Shown here piece by piece: positions 41,094 to 51,500 of a stretch of 64,000 nt of DNA (position 1 is its first letter; every line of letters starts with the position of its first letter). The DNA comes from G965276765 sp965276765 (GTDB lineage Bacteria; Actinomycetota; Acidimicrobiia; Acidimicrobiales; Palsa-688). The stretch lies in assembly GCA_965276765.1 (NCBI GenBank), contig OZ255627.1:1674001-1738000 (forward strand). Reading direction: 5' to 3'. Below the pieces are notes generated by a model. It ran no database searches. It had not been told where the DNA came from and saw only the letters and a program-made list of their open reading frames with translations. The position numbers were made by a program, and so were the translations under genes.

Positions 41094-43856
41094 GTGGCTG
41101 TGGCGGACCAGGCTTCGAGCGGGCTGTCGGTGGGCGGCCGGGGACTGGTGGGTCGGGCCGGGGAGTTGGCGCTGTTGCGGGAGTCGTGGATGGCGGCGCG
41201 GGATGGTCGGCCGTGGGTGGTGGTCGTCGAGGGCGAGCCTGGTATCGGCAAGACGGCGTTGTTGCGCCAGTTCGTTCGCGAAGCGGGAGCCGTGTCTGTG
41301 GTGTGGGTGAGCGGGGAGGTGAGCGAGTCGGGCCTGGAGTTTGGTGTGGCCAAGCAGTTGCTCGATCTCCTTCCGGTGTCGGCGCTCGGGGCCGACAGCG
41401 CGGATGCCTTTTCGGTCGGCTCGACGGTACTGGCCGGTATCAGCGCGCTGGAGGAGGGCGGGCCGATCGTTGTCGTGATGGATGATCTCCATTGGTCCGA
41501 TGTGGCCTCGGGTCGAGCACTGCTGTTTTGCCTGAGGAGGTTACGGGTCGACCCGGTGCTGGTGTTGGTGGCAGTGCGACCCCGCGGGTTGGCCCGTCTG
41601 GGTGATGGTTGGGCTCGGCTGCTCGCCGACGCCGATCGGGCCCGGTGGATCCGACTGGGGGGCTTGACTGCTGGGGGGGTGCGGGAGCTGGCCGCGGCGA
41701 GGGGCTGGGAGTTGACGGCGGAGTCCAGCGCCCGACTGCAGGCACATACGGCTGGGAATCCACTGTATGTTTCCGCGTTGCTGGCGGAGCTGCCACCCGA
41801 CGCCCTGCGCGATGAGACGGCGCATCTGCCGGCCCCGCACGGCTTCGCGGGCACTGTGCTGGCCCGGGTGGCCCGGCTGTCCAGCCCGGGGCGTGAGTTC
41901 GTGTGCGCGGCGGCGGTGGTGGGGGTACGCTGCCCGGTTCGGGTGGCCGCCGCCACGGCCGGGTTGGGGGAGGGGACGGCTGCGCTGGACGAGGCGGTGA
42001 CGGCGCGGCTGGTGGATATCGCGCCGGGCGGCGGGGACGAACTGGTGTTCGCGCATCCGCTGGTACGCGCCGCGGTCTACGACGACTTGTCACCGACCCT
42101 GCGGCGGCGGCTGCACCGGGCGGCCGCCGGGCTGGTGCCGGCTCCGGCCGCATTCGGGCATCGGGTGGCGGCCACGGCAGGAGGGTTCGACGATCGGCTT
42201 GCGGTGGAGTTGATCGGGGCGGCGGGGGAAGCTCAGGCTCGGGGAGCGCTGAACCGCGCGGCGCGTTATCTGGCGTGGGCATCACGGGTGGATAGTGATA
42301 GGCAGCGAGGCGAGCGTAGCCTGTTCGAGGCGGTCCGGCTGATGGTGACGACGGGGGACGTCGCTGCTGCAGACGAGCAGGCCGACGCCGTGGCGGCCCG
42401 GCCGGAGAGCTCGTGGCGACGATTCACTCTGGCCCTCGTGGCGGTTGTACGCGGCCAGCTCGAGCACGCCGCCGCCGAGCTCGGTTCGCTGGCCGAGGCG
42501 ATCTCGCCCGAGGATGACGTCGCCCTGTTCGGCTACTGCACGGCGGCGCTGGCCATGGTCTGCGCATCACTCGGCGACGACAACGCGTCGCTGCGGTGGG
42601 CCCGGGAAGCGAGGGCGGCCGCAGGGGAGGTGCCGGCGGTCGACGCTCTCGGCATGCAGGCAGAGGCGTGGAGCTATGCCAAGACCGGCCGGTTCGACGA
42701 GTCGCTTCGCCTGTTGGACGGTTGCACCATGCGGCAGCCGCAGCCCGGCTCTTTCCATGCGGAGCTATTGACCGTACGGGGGGTGGTGCGCGACTGGGCG
42801 GGCGACTTTGCGGGGGCGATCGAGGACTTGGGGATAGTGGTGGGCTGGCAGCACTCGGGGGTGTCGGGCACCGGGATCACCAACGCCTATGTCGCGCTCG
42901 CCGAGGCGGAGTTCCGCATCGGCAGCTGGGACGCAGCGGCCACCCATATTGATCTGGCCATCTCGCTTGGTGAGGACCTCGGCCACAGCTGGTTTCTCGC
43001 TTACGGGCACTGTGTGGCCGCCTACCTGTACGCGGGCAGGGGGGACCCGGCGTTCGCCGGGGCCCATGCCCTGGCCGCCCAGGATGCTGCCCACGCGGCC
43101 CCGTCGATGGAAGCGTTGGGATGTGCAGCGCTGGCCCGGGCTCACCACGCTTGGGGTCGGGCCGACTGGCCGGCGGTCGTGGCGGCCTTGGAGCCGGTAG
43201 CCGCCGGGTCGTGCGGAACGGCCGCCGACTATCCCAACCTGGCGCTATGGCGCTACCGGCTGGCCGAGGCCTACCTGGCTCAGGGCCTGCTCCCCGACGC
43301 TCAAAGGCTGATCGACCAGGCCCCGGCCACGCCCTGGGGTGGCATCACCAGCGCCGAGCGGGCCCGGCTGGAGGGGTTGGCCTGGCGGCGGAAAGGACAA
43401 CCTGAACAAGCCTTATCGACGTTCGCGGCGGCGATGCCCGATCTGTCCTCGCGGTGTCTCGCCGACGGGCTGCTGGCCCTGGAGTATGGGCGGGCACTCA
43501 CTGGGGCCAGGAAACGCAAGGCGGCCATCGCGGCGTTGCTGACCGGCCGGACCATCCTGGCCGGCCTGGGGGCGGCACGCCTGGTCGATGACTGCGACCG
43601 GGCGCTAGCCGGCTGCGGGGTGAAGAGCGCTCCCGGTCGTGGTGGAGAGTCCAGCCGGACCCGGCTGGATACGCTGACCGAGCGCGAGCAGGTTGTCGCC
43701 CGCCTGGTCGCCTCCGGTATGACCAACCGGGAGGTGGCTACCGAACTGTACCTGAGCGTGAAGGCGATCGATTACCATCTCGGCAACATCTTCGCCAAGC
43801 TGGGCGTCCGATCGCGCCGCCAGTTGCCCGCCGTGCTGGCCGACCGGTCACCCTGA
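41094..43856 (+). CDS. Large LuxR-family regulator with AAA ATPase (LAL/MalT-like)
   Basis: A 920-residue regulator. The N-terminal nucleotide-binding domain has Walker A GEPGIGKT (47-54) and Walker B IVVVMDDLHWSD. A long TPR-like helical middle (about 350-840) would bind a ligand or partner, and the C-terminal LuxR helix-turn-helix is LTEREQVVARLVASGMTNRE to KLGVRSRRQL. LAL proteins switch on catabolic or secondary-metabolite operons after ligand and ATP binding. GTG 41094 is preceded by a weak GGGGA site. It is on the same strand as the secreted-protein/P450 operon and is its likely activator, by position only. The 240 bases upstream hold no gene. Confidence 0.88.
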   Translation: MAVADQASSGLSVGGRGLVGRAGELALLRESWMAARDGRPWVVVVEGEPGIGKTALLRQFVREAGAVSVVWVSGEVSESGLEFGVAKQLLDLLPVSALGADSADAFSVGSTVLAGISALEEGGPIVVVMDDLHWSDVASGRALLFCLRRLRVDPVLVLVAVRPRGLARLGDGWARLLADADRARWIRLGGLTAGGVRELAAARGWELTAESSARLQAHTAGNPLYVSALLAELPPDALRDETAHLPAPHGFAGTVLARVARLSSPGREFVCAAAVVGVRCPVRVAAATAGLGEGTAALDEAVTARLVDIAPGGGDELVFAHPLVRAAVYDDLSPTLRRRLHRAAAGLVPAPAAFGHRVAATAGGFDDRLAVELIGAAGEAQARGALNRAARYLAWASRVDSDRQRGERSLFEAVRLMVTTGDVAAADEQADAVAARPESSWRRFTLALVAVVRGQLEHAAAELGSLAEAISPEDDVALFGYCTAALAMVCASLGDDNASLRWAREARAAAGEVPAVDALGMQAEAWSYAKTGRFDESLRLLDGCTMRQPQPGSFHAELLTVRGVVRDWAGDFAGAIEDLGIVVGWQHSGVSGTGITNAYVALAEAEFRIGSWDAAATHIDLAISLGEDLGHSWFLAYGHCVAAYLYAGRGDPAFAGAHALAAQDAAHAAPSMEALGCAALARAHHAWGRADWPAVVAALEPVAAGSCGTAADYPNLALWRYRLAEAYLAQGLLPDAQRLIDQAPATPWGGITSAERARLEGLAWRRKGQPEQALSTFAAAMPDLSSRCLADGLLALEYGRALTGARKRKAAIAALLTGRTILAGLGAARLVDDCDRALAGCGVKSAPGRGGESSRTRLDTLTEREQVVARLVASGMTNREVATELYLSVKAIDYHLGNIFAKLGVRSRRQLPAVLADRSP

Positions 43857-44013
43857 CCCACCGGACGTTGACGGAACGCTTCCCGTCCCATCGTCAGGCG
43901 CTGGACGCAACAAGGATTAGGGCTTTCCCCTAGGGACAGCCGGGTCGTTGCTCCGTCATGCTGACACTCGACGCGGCTCCTGGTATTTGCAGCGGAAAGC
44001 GGTGGGATATTTG

Positions 44014-44202
44014 ATGCATCTGCTCATGAGCGTGGACCGGCAGGGCGGCCAGTACGTCGGGTCGCTGCGCCGGCCCGACGATCCGGCCGGCATCGAGTTT
44101 TGGGGGGTACTGGAGCTGGTGGCCGCGCTCGAAACGCTCGTTGAGCTCGACCCCCGGCTGGCGCAGCGCGAACCGCCCGGCGACTCTGCTTGGGGGCGGT
44201 GA
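44014..44202 (+). CDS. Small hypothetical protein
   Basis: A 62-residue soluble protein with the compact segment VGSLRRPDDPAGIEFWGVLE and a following helix. No family is recognised. A GTG at 44199 overlaps its stop codon as GTGA and opens a second short frame (about 20 plausible codons before it runs into the leader of the next gene), so this may be the remnant of a two-gene unit. GGTGGG near 44001 could serve as its ribosome site. It lies between the LuxR regulator and the large secreted-protein gene. Confidence 0.45.
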   Translation: MHLLMSVDRQGGQYVGSLRRPDDPAGIEFWGVLELVAALETLVELDPRLAQREPPGDSAWGR

Positions 44203-44386
44203 CCGAGGTGCAGAACTTCCTTGAGGATGTCTCGAAGCCGAACCTGACCGACCCTGCCCTCGGCCAATCACATCAAGTGTCGCCTCTAGTCCGAGCACGA
44301 ACCCAGCGCCTGCCGGTCGGGCCGAATGGCCGGGCCGGCGAGCGGCCCGTCAGTCCTATCTGTCCATCTGAAGCCGAGGAACGCTC

Positions 44387-47300
44387 ATGCCTTTCCTGCC
44401 TGTGAAGGTCACCCACCGGGCATGCCGGCGGCTTGCCGGTCTCGTCGCCGCAGCCATGGTTGTGTCGATCCTCGGCGCCGGTGCCGGCGTTCCTGGGCAG
44501 GCTGCCGCTGCCACCTCGGCCGGCCGGGAACGTATCGACGTTTTGGCTCCCCGGCCAGGTGCGGTCATCGTCACGCCCAACGGGGCGGCTGCTCGGGCCC
44601 TGAGGGTGGACGCCAGAGTGGAGACCACCGGCTCGGTCGGTCGTGTCGCGGTCCGCCTCAACGGCCATCTGCTTGGTCGTCTGGGCGCTCACGCCGGGGT
44701 GCATCGGGTGCTGCTCGACGCCGCTGACGGGCTGGTCGTGGGGGAGAACCTGCTGTGGGTGCAAGCCAGGGTTCGGGGGACCGGTCAACCGTCGGTGGTC
44801 CCGGTCCGGTTTTTCGTGGGATACCGGGCGCGCGGCCTGCTCTTTACGGACCTCCGGCGGGGGGCAGGCAACCAACCGGCCGCATCGGCCAGCATCGGGG
44901 TGCCTGCCGCCGGCGTGCACCGCCTCGACGTGGCCGTCGACGGGCGCCGGGTGAACTTACCTGCCCTGTCCGGTTCGGGCGCCCGGCGCACTCTCGACTT
45001 GGCCCAGCTCGGAACCGTGCACTTCGGCCGCAACCGACTGCGAGTACGTCTGATGATGGCCGACGGGAAGGTGCAGGTCGCCAGCCAAGGCTTCACCCTG
45101 AGCGGCCGGCGGGATGTCGCGGTGGCCCGGCTCGAGGGGGCCGCCACGGTGGGCCACACCACCGTCTTGGACGCCAAGCGGTCGCTGATCGTGCCCGGCA
45201 CCGCGGGCACCAACCACGCCCGCTGGATGCTGCTGGACCGCCCGATGTTAAGCCGCGCCCATCTGGGTGCGGCCACCGGGACGCGCACGACGCTGCGCCC
45301 CGACGTACCCGGCCACTATCTGATAGCGCTGCGCCTCGGCACCGGCCGCCGCACAGGCGTCGATTTGCTCGACGTGGCGGTCACCTACCCCGAGCCCCTG
45401 GTACCGCTCGACACCATCGCCTACGACCACGGCAGCCCACCGATCCCCGGCGTGCGGATCGGCGGCACCGTCTACCCAGGCGTCTACGGACCCGACCTTC
45501 AGGTGCTCGTCTTGGACCGCAGCACGCTCGGCGTGGTCTCCAACCGCCACTACCTGGTCAACACGCAGGCCTTCGATGACCTGGGCGCCTACCTGAAGAG
45601 CCTCCCCAGCAGCGACCTGGTCATCGTCACCTACGCCGGCCCCGAGTCAGGAGCGGTGCCGCTGCCATCGAACACACTGGCCCCCCTCGACAGCTCCCTC
45701 CGCACGATCGGCGGCAACCTCGCCGCCCAGTGGACCTTCCACAACAGCGCCTGTTGGTCCGGTGCCACCAACTCCTGTTCCACCAGCGACTCGACCTGGC
45801 AGCGCGGCCCGCTGTATGGCGGCTCGTTCACGGTGATCGGCACCCCAGGCCTCCCCGCCGGGCAGGCCTGGCGGGAAACCGCCCAGCAGAACCGGAGCTC
45901 CGACGGGCGAATCGTCGGATACCTCACCTTGGGCACCGCCACCGACCCGGGCGGCGCCCACGGCTACACCGTCGTCCCCGGCCCCGACCCCTTCGTGCCG
46001 GTCGACACATGCAGTTCCGACGGGTGCGCCGTGACGGTGAACGGGCAGACCTTCGCCTCGGCGCCGGGGGTGAACGGCTTCCACGTTGTCGTCTTGGACC
46101 GCACCACGCTCCAGCCGATCCTGAACCGGACCGTCACCACCACCGCCGATCTGCTCTCCGCGATCACCTACATCACCGGGCCGACCATCGGGCACATGCT
46201 TATCCCGCCTTACATGGACGACCAGCGCCTGGTGGTGATCCAAAGCGTCGGCGACGGGCACCTGACCGGAACACCATCCACCGGACTGCTCGAGTATCTC
46301 GACCAGCTGGGCGGCACCCCCGAGGCCCTGCTCGCCAGTCTGAGCGGAGCGCACCGCTACGCGCTGGTCGGGGCGGCGACCGACCTGCCCTGGCGCTCCA
46401 CTGCATCGATCGAGTCGAGCACGGCCATGGACCGGGGCAGCAGCCCAACCCTTGGGGAGCCCACCGGTCAGATCTCCGGTGAGCTGCAACGCGACCGCGA
46501 CGGGCTGTACACCCCCTCAGCGGGTGATCCGGTGGGACCGACCAACCGCGACCTGTACCGGATCCTCTACCAGCCGGCCACCGCCTGGCCCATGGCCGGC
46601 GACCCGGCCCTGCCCTACATCGCCAACGGAATCGGCCTGAGCGCCTACCCCGATGTGCGATCCGCCTACACGAACCTGAATATCGACTTCGCCAGCGAGC
46701 GAGGGGCGCTGCAGAACCTGACCTGCAGTGGCCAGGACTTCTGCGGGGCCGACTTTGACGCCGTCAAGACCGAGCTTCTCAAAGAATTCGACTGGGTGCA
46801 ACGCGTCCGGGCCGTGGCCGGAAACCTGCTCTCCCCCTACCAGCAGAACGGGTCGACGTCCTTCTTCGACGTGCAGGAGATCACCGACGAGATCCTCGCC
46901 AGCGTCCCCGTCCCACCGTCCCAAGACGCCACTATGCAATGGCTGACCATCATGACCGGGGTTATGAACATCGCGGCCAAAGCCGCCGGGCCCATCAGCC
47001 CCGAGGCCTCTGCAGTGTTCGGCATCATGGGCGCGGCCGGAACCCTCGCCACCCAGCTCATGCAAACCCCCGACGGCGGCCCCTCCATCGCCGTGCACAG
47101 CGCCGCCAGCCAGCTCGGCGCCCAGATGGCCCACCAGCAGACCGCCTACGTCCAGTGGATCGGCCGTATGGAAACCATCCTCCTCTCCGACTACGGAAAG
47201 CTGTCGGCGGTAGGAACCGCGGTCGGCTCCGACCTCACCTGGGCTTGGCAGCCGTCCACCACCATCGACTCCATCACCGCCCTCGAAGCCGGCGCCCGGG

Positions 47301-47773
47301 CCTCCGCCTACTCCGCCCTTATCCCCGTCGCCTACGGCGGCTACAACCTCAAGCCCGGCACCACCCTCACAGGATCCAACGACACCAACAGCTACATCTG
47401 CGACCAGCCCGACAACTACAACCCCCACGACAAGCCGTTCGCTCCCGTACTGGCCCAAAACCAGTTCCACGCCGCCACCAGCTTCTCCACCGGCGGCCAA
47501 CAAACCGACCAGGCTTGGGTGATCGCCAGCCTCCCCGAGTGGAGCAAGCACAGCGCCCAGGTCATCACCCCCACCGTTTCGCTGACCGACAACATCTACG
47601 GCCCCCAATCCACTGAATCCTCCGGCGCCTACCAGTACGGGCCGAGCTGGTGGCGCTCCACCTTCAACCCGCCCGGTCACGTCACCTGCAACCAGTACAA
47701 CTCCGGGCTCGACGTCAACACCCTGTGGTCCAACCACTACCCGCCCCCGCCCATCGCCCCGCCGCTCCCCTGA
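44387..47773 (+). CDS. Large secreted protein with two ILEI/FAM3-like domains
   Basis: A 1128-residue protein. Residues 1-45 form a signal peptide (LAGLVAAAMVVSILGAGAG core, Ala cleavage region). Residues 50-330 are beta-rich Ig-like. Two regions resemble the interleukin-like EMT inducer (FAM3) fold: about 360-540 with LQVLVLDRSTLGVVSNRHY and LPSSDLVIVTYAG, and about 540-690 with FHVVVLDRTTLQPILNRTV. In this fold a Lp-x-x-D-x-V-I-V-type strand follows the helix. The C-terminal 430 residues are helical and unlike anything I recognise. GAGGA precedes ATG 44387. The membrane-protein gene follows after 5 bases and CYP102 overlaps that, so the three look co-transcribed. Domain naming is inference. 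Confidence 0.7.
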   Translation: MPFLPVKVTHRACRRLAGLVAAAMVVSILGAGAGVPGQAAAATSAGRERIDVLAPRPGAVIVTPNGAAARALRVDARVETTGSVGRVAVRLNGHLLGRLGAHAGVHRVLLDAADGLVVGENLLWVQARVRGTGQPSVVPVRFFVGYRARGLLFTDLRRGAGNQPAASASIGVPAAGVHRLDVAVDGRRVNLPALSGSGARRTLDLAQLGTVHFGRNRLRVRLMMADGKVQVASQGFTLSGRRDVAVARLEGAATVGHTTVLDAKRSLIVPGTAGTNHARWMLLDRPMLSRAHLGAATGTRTTLRPDVPGHYLIALRLGTGRRTGVDLLDVAVTYPEPLVPLDTIAYDHGSPPIPGVRIGGTVYPGVYGPDLQVLVLDRSTLGVVSNRHYLVNTQAFDDLGAYLKSLPSSDLVIVTYAGPESGAVPLPSNTLAPLDSSLRTIGGNLAAQWTFHNSACWSGATNSCSTSDSTWQRGPLYGGSFTVIGTPGLPAGQAWRETAQQNRSSDGRIVGYLTLGTATDPGGAHGYTVVPGPDPFVPVDTCSSDGCAVTVNGQTFASAPGVNGFHVVVLDRTTLQPILNRTVTTTADLLSAITYITGPTIGHMLIPPYMDDQRLVVIQSVGDGHLTGTPSTGLLEYLDQLGGTPEALLASLSGAHRYALVGAATDLPWRSTASIESSTAMDRGSSPTLGEPTGQISGELQRDRDGLYTPSAGDPVGPTNRDLYRILYQPATAWPMAGDPALPYIANGIGLSAYPDVRSAYTNLNIDFASERGALQNLTCSGQDFCGADFDAVKTELLKEFDWVQRVRAVAGNLLSPYQQNGSTSFFDVQEITDEILASVPVPPSQDATMQWLTIMTGVMNIAAKAAGPISPEASAVFGIMGAAGTLATQLMQTPDGGPSIAVHSAASQLGAQMAHQQTAYVQWIGRMETILLSDYGKLSAVGTAVGSDLTWAWQPSTTIDSITALEAGARASAYSALIPVAYGGYNLKPGTTLTGSNDTNSYICDQPDNYNPHDKPFAPVLAQNQFHAATSFSTGGQQTDQAWVIASLPEWSKHSAQVITPTVSLTDNIYGPQSTESSGAYQYGPSWWRSTFNPPGHVTCNQYNSGLDVNTLWSNHYPPPPIAPPLP

Positions 47774-47778
47774 CAGCT

Positions 47779-48513
47779 GTGTCGACGCTCACGGCTTCGG
47801 ACGCGAACCGACGCACCGCGGCCGATCACGCGAGGAGGGCGGCCGTCTCCGGCATCGCCTTCGCCGCCCTCCTCACCGCCGGGCTGGTCCTGGTCGATCG
47901 CATTCCCCGCCTCGACTCGCCCGACAGCACCTACACCACCTTCTACACCACGGGGGCCAACACCTCCCTGGTCACCGTGGGCCTGTACCTGGTGCCCTTC
48001 GCCGGCATCGCCTTCCTCTGGTACATGACCATGGTGCGGGCCCTGTTGCGGGCCATGCCCTCCCGGCCCTCGGAGATCCAAGAGGGTCTGCAGCTGGCGG
48101 CGGGGGTGACCTTCATTGCCCTGCTCTTCGCCGGCACCGCCGCCGCCGGGGCGGTGGGGTTGCTGCTCCACCTCACCAACGTGCCCTTGCCCAGCATCGA
48201 CGTGGCTCGGGTGCTCTCCAGCGTGGGCTACGGGATGGTCTTCGTCTACGCCGTGCGGGTCGCCGCCATGTTCACGATCGTCACCACCACCATGGTTCGG
48301 TCCGCCGGCCTCCTGCCCAGGTGGCTGGCCCTGGTCAGCTACCTCATGGCCGCCTTCCTCCTGGTCAATACCACTAACCACCCGGCCACCCTGCTGGTCT
48401 ACCCGGCCTGGGTCCTGCTGATCAGCGGGTCCCTGCTGGTGGTGGCCAGGAAGGCCGGGGCCCCCACCGCCCCCACCGCCGGCCCGACCTCGTCCCCGGA
48501 GCACCTGCCATGA
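47779..48513 (+). CDS. Multi-spanning membrane protein, function unknown
   Basis: A 244-residue protein with six hydrophobic segments (for example LVTVGLYLVPFAGIAFLWYM and GVTFIALLFAGTAAAGAVGL). The N-terminal 25 residues are polar and cytoplasmic, and the C-terminal 20 are Pro/Thr-rich. GTG 47779 lies five bases after the secreted-protein stop, and its TGA overlaps the P450 ATG (ATGA). It may be a membrane partner for the P450 or an exporter of its product, but no motif proves this. Confidence 0.75.
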   Translation: MSTLTASDANRRTAADHARRAAVSGIAFAALLTAGLVLVDRIPRLDSPDSTYTTFYTTGANTSLVTVGLYLVPFAGIAFLWYMTMVRALLRAMPSRPSEIQEGLQLAAGVTFIALLFAGTAAAGAVGLLLHLTNVPLPSIDVARVLSSVGYGMVFVYAVRVAAMFTIVTTTMVRSAGLLPRWLALVSYLMAAFLLVNTTNHPATLLVYPAWVLLISGSLLVVARKAGAPTAPTAGPTSSPEHLP

Positions 48514-51500
48514 CCGAACCCACCCGTCCCCAACCGCCGGCCGGAGGGGAGCCCGACGCCGTGATCCCTGGGCCCCCACCCAAGAGGGTCGTGGGCAACG
48601 CCGGCGACGTGGACCGGGACCACGTGATCGAGAGCACGATGGCCCTGGCCCGGGAGTACGGGCCGATCTACCGGCTCACCGTGCCGGGAACTGGCGACCG
48701 GCTCATCGTCTCGGGTGCCGACCTGGTCGACGAGGTGTGCGACGACGCCCGCTTCGACAAGCTGGTCTCCGGTGGCCTGTCGGCGGTGCGCAAGGACCCC
48801 GTCAACACCGGGCTGTTCACCGCCGACACCGGCAACGCTCTCTGGCGGCGGGCCCACAACATCCTGCTGCCCAACTTCAGCATGCAGGCGATGCAGGGTT
48901 ACTTCCCGGCCATGCTCGACCTGGCCGTCCAGCTGATGCAGAAGTGGGAGCGACTCAACCCCGGCGACGAGGTCGACGTGGGCGCCGACATGACCCGCCT
49001 CACCCTCGACACCATCGCCCTGTGCGGCTTCGACTACCGCTTCAACTCCTTCTACCGTGACACGCCCCATCCCTTCGTGGCGGCCATGGTCCGCACCTTG
49101 GAGGAGTCCCAGACACGCGCCCGCCAGCTACCCCTGCAGTCCAAGCTGCGGGTGCGGGCCAGCCGCCAGCTGAAGGCTGACACCGCCTACATGGAAGCCA
49201 TGGTGGACGAGATCGTCAGGGACCGGCGGTCCCGGGGCGGGGTCGGGGCCAGGAATGACCTGCTCGGCGCCATGCTCGAAGGGGTCGACAAGCAGTCCGG
49301 CGAGCGGCTCCCCGACGTCAACATCAGGGCCCAATGCATCACCTTCCTGATCGCCGGGCACGAGACCACCAGCGGGCTGCTCAGCTTCGCCACCTACTTT
49401 CTCATAAAGACCCCCGACGTGGCCGCCCGGGCCCGAGAGGAGGTCGACAGCGTCCTCGGCACCGACCTGGGCGCCCTGCCGACCAGCGCCCAGGTCCGCA
49501 AGCTCGCCTACATCACCCAGATCTTGAACGAGTCGCTGCGCCTGTGGCCGACCGCGCCCGGCTTCGTCCGCTACCCCAAGCAGGACACGGTGCTCGGCGG
49601 CCGCTACTCGCTGGCCAAGGGGGCGTCGGTCACCGTCCTCACGCCCATGCTCCACCGCGACCGCAACGTGTGGGGAGACGACGCCGACGAGTTCAATCCC
49701 GACCACTTCAGCCCGAAGCGGCGGGCGGCCCTGCCCGCCAACGCCTTCAAGCCCTTCGGGACGGGGGAGCGGGCCTGCATCGGGCGCCAGTTCGCCCTGC
49801 AGGAGGCGACCCTGGTGCTCGGCATGCTCCTCCAGCGCTTCGAGCTGGTCGACGCCTTCGAGTACCAGCTGCAGGTCAAACAGACCCTGACCATCAAGCC
49901 CGGCGGGCTGCGCATCACGGTGCGGCCCAGGCCCGACCGCACTGCAGGCGCCGGCTCGACCAAATCGGCCGCAAGCGGCTTGCTCACCCCCGCCGTCCCG
50001 CTTGTGGCCGCACCGGCGGTGGCGGCGGGAATCGTGGTCCACGGGCAAGGCGGGGACGGGCAGAGCAGCGACGGGCAGCAGGGCGACGGGCGACGGGCCC
50101 CGGCGGCGACGGGGCGCCCGGGGAGCCACGGCACGCCCTTGTCGGTGCTGTTCGGCTCCAACCTGGGAACGGCCGAGGCCATCGCCACCCGCCTGGCTCA
50201 GGAGGGCTCAGACCGGGGCTTCGCCGTGGACCTGGGACCGCTCGACGACCACGTCGGCAGCTTGCCCGCCAAGGGGGCGGTCATCGTCGTCACCGCCTCG
50301 TACAACGGGACGCCCCCCGCCAACGCAGAGCGCTTCTGCGGCTGGCTGAGCGACCAGGCCATCGAGCAGGATGCGTGCGCCGGGGTGCGCTTCGCCGTGT
50401 TCGGCTGCGGCAGCACCGACTGGGCCTCCACCTATCAATCTGTCCCCAAGCTCGTCGACGAGCAGCTGGAGGCCCACGGGGCGACCCGCCTGCACCCCCG
50501 GGGTGAGGGCGACGCCAGCGCCGACTTCGACGCCCAGTACGGCGAGTGGCATGGCGAGCTGTGGGGGGCGCTGGCGAGCGGCCTGGGCCTGAGCGGCGAC
50601 ACCGTCGAGGCCAGCGAGGGCGGCCCCCGCCTGGCCATTTCCCTGGCCAACCGCCAGGTCCTCAACCCCGTGGTGGTGTCCTACCAGGCCCAGCCCTCCC
50701 TGGTGGTCGCCAACCACGAGCTCCAGCGCCAGGACGGCCCCCGCCCAGCGACCCGCTCCACTAGGCACGTGGAGGTGGCGCTACCGGCGGGGACCACCTA
50801 CGAGACCGGGGACCACCTCGGGGTCCTGCCCCGCAACGACGTCGACCTGATCCAGCGGGTGTTGCGCCACTTCTCCCTCGACGCCGGCATGTTCATGCTG
50901 ATCATCCCCAAGGAGGGCGTCCACACCCACCTGCCAGTGGGCAAGGAAACGCCCCTGCTGGGCGTGCTGGCCTGCAGCGTGGAGCTGCAGGACGTGGCCA
51001 CCCGGGAGGACATCGAGCTCATGGCCCACTGGTCCTCCGACCCCGAGGAGCAACAGGAGCTGCACCAGTTGGCGGCCCCCCCCGCCGCCGCCCCCGACCG
51101 TTACCGGGAAAAGGTCATCCTCCCCCACCGATCCCTGATTGAGCTGCTGGAGGCCTCTCCCCACTGCTCCATGCCCTTTGAGGTCTACCTCGATCGCCTG
51201 CCGCCGCTACGGCCCCGCTACTACTCCATCTCCTCCTCGCCGCTGGCCTTCCCTGACCAATGCAGCATCACCGTCGGCGTACTGGAGTCGGCCTCGCGGC
51301 TCGGCGGGGGTACCTTCGCCGGTGTGTGCTCGGGCCACCTTTCCCGCAGCTCGGTCGGCAGCACCGTGTTCCCCTTCGTGCGCAAGCCCAGCATCCCGTT
51401 CCGGCCCCCGGCCAATCCCCACATGCCCATGATCATGGTGGGGTGCGGGACGGGCCTGGCGCCGTTCCGGGGCTTCATCCAGGAACGGGCCCTGCAGAAG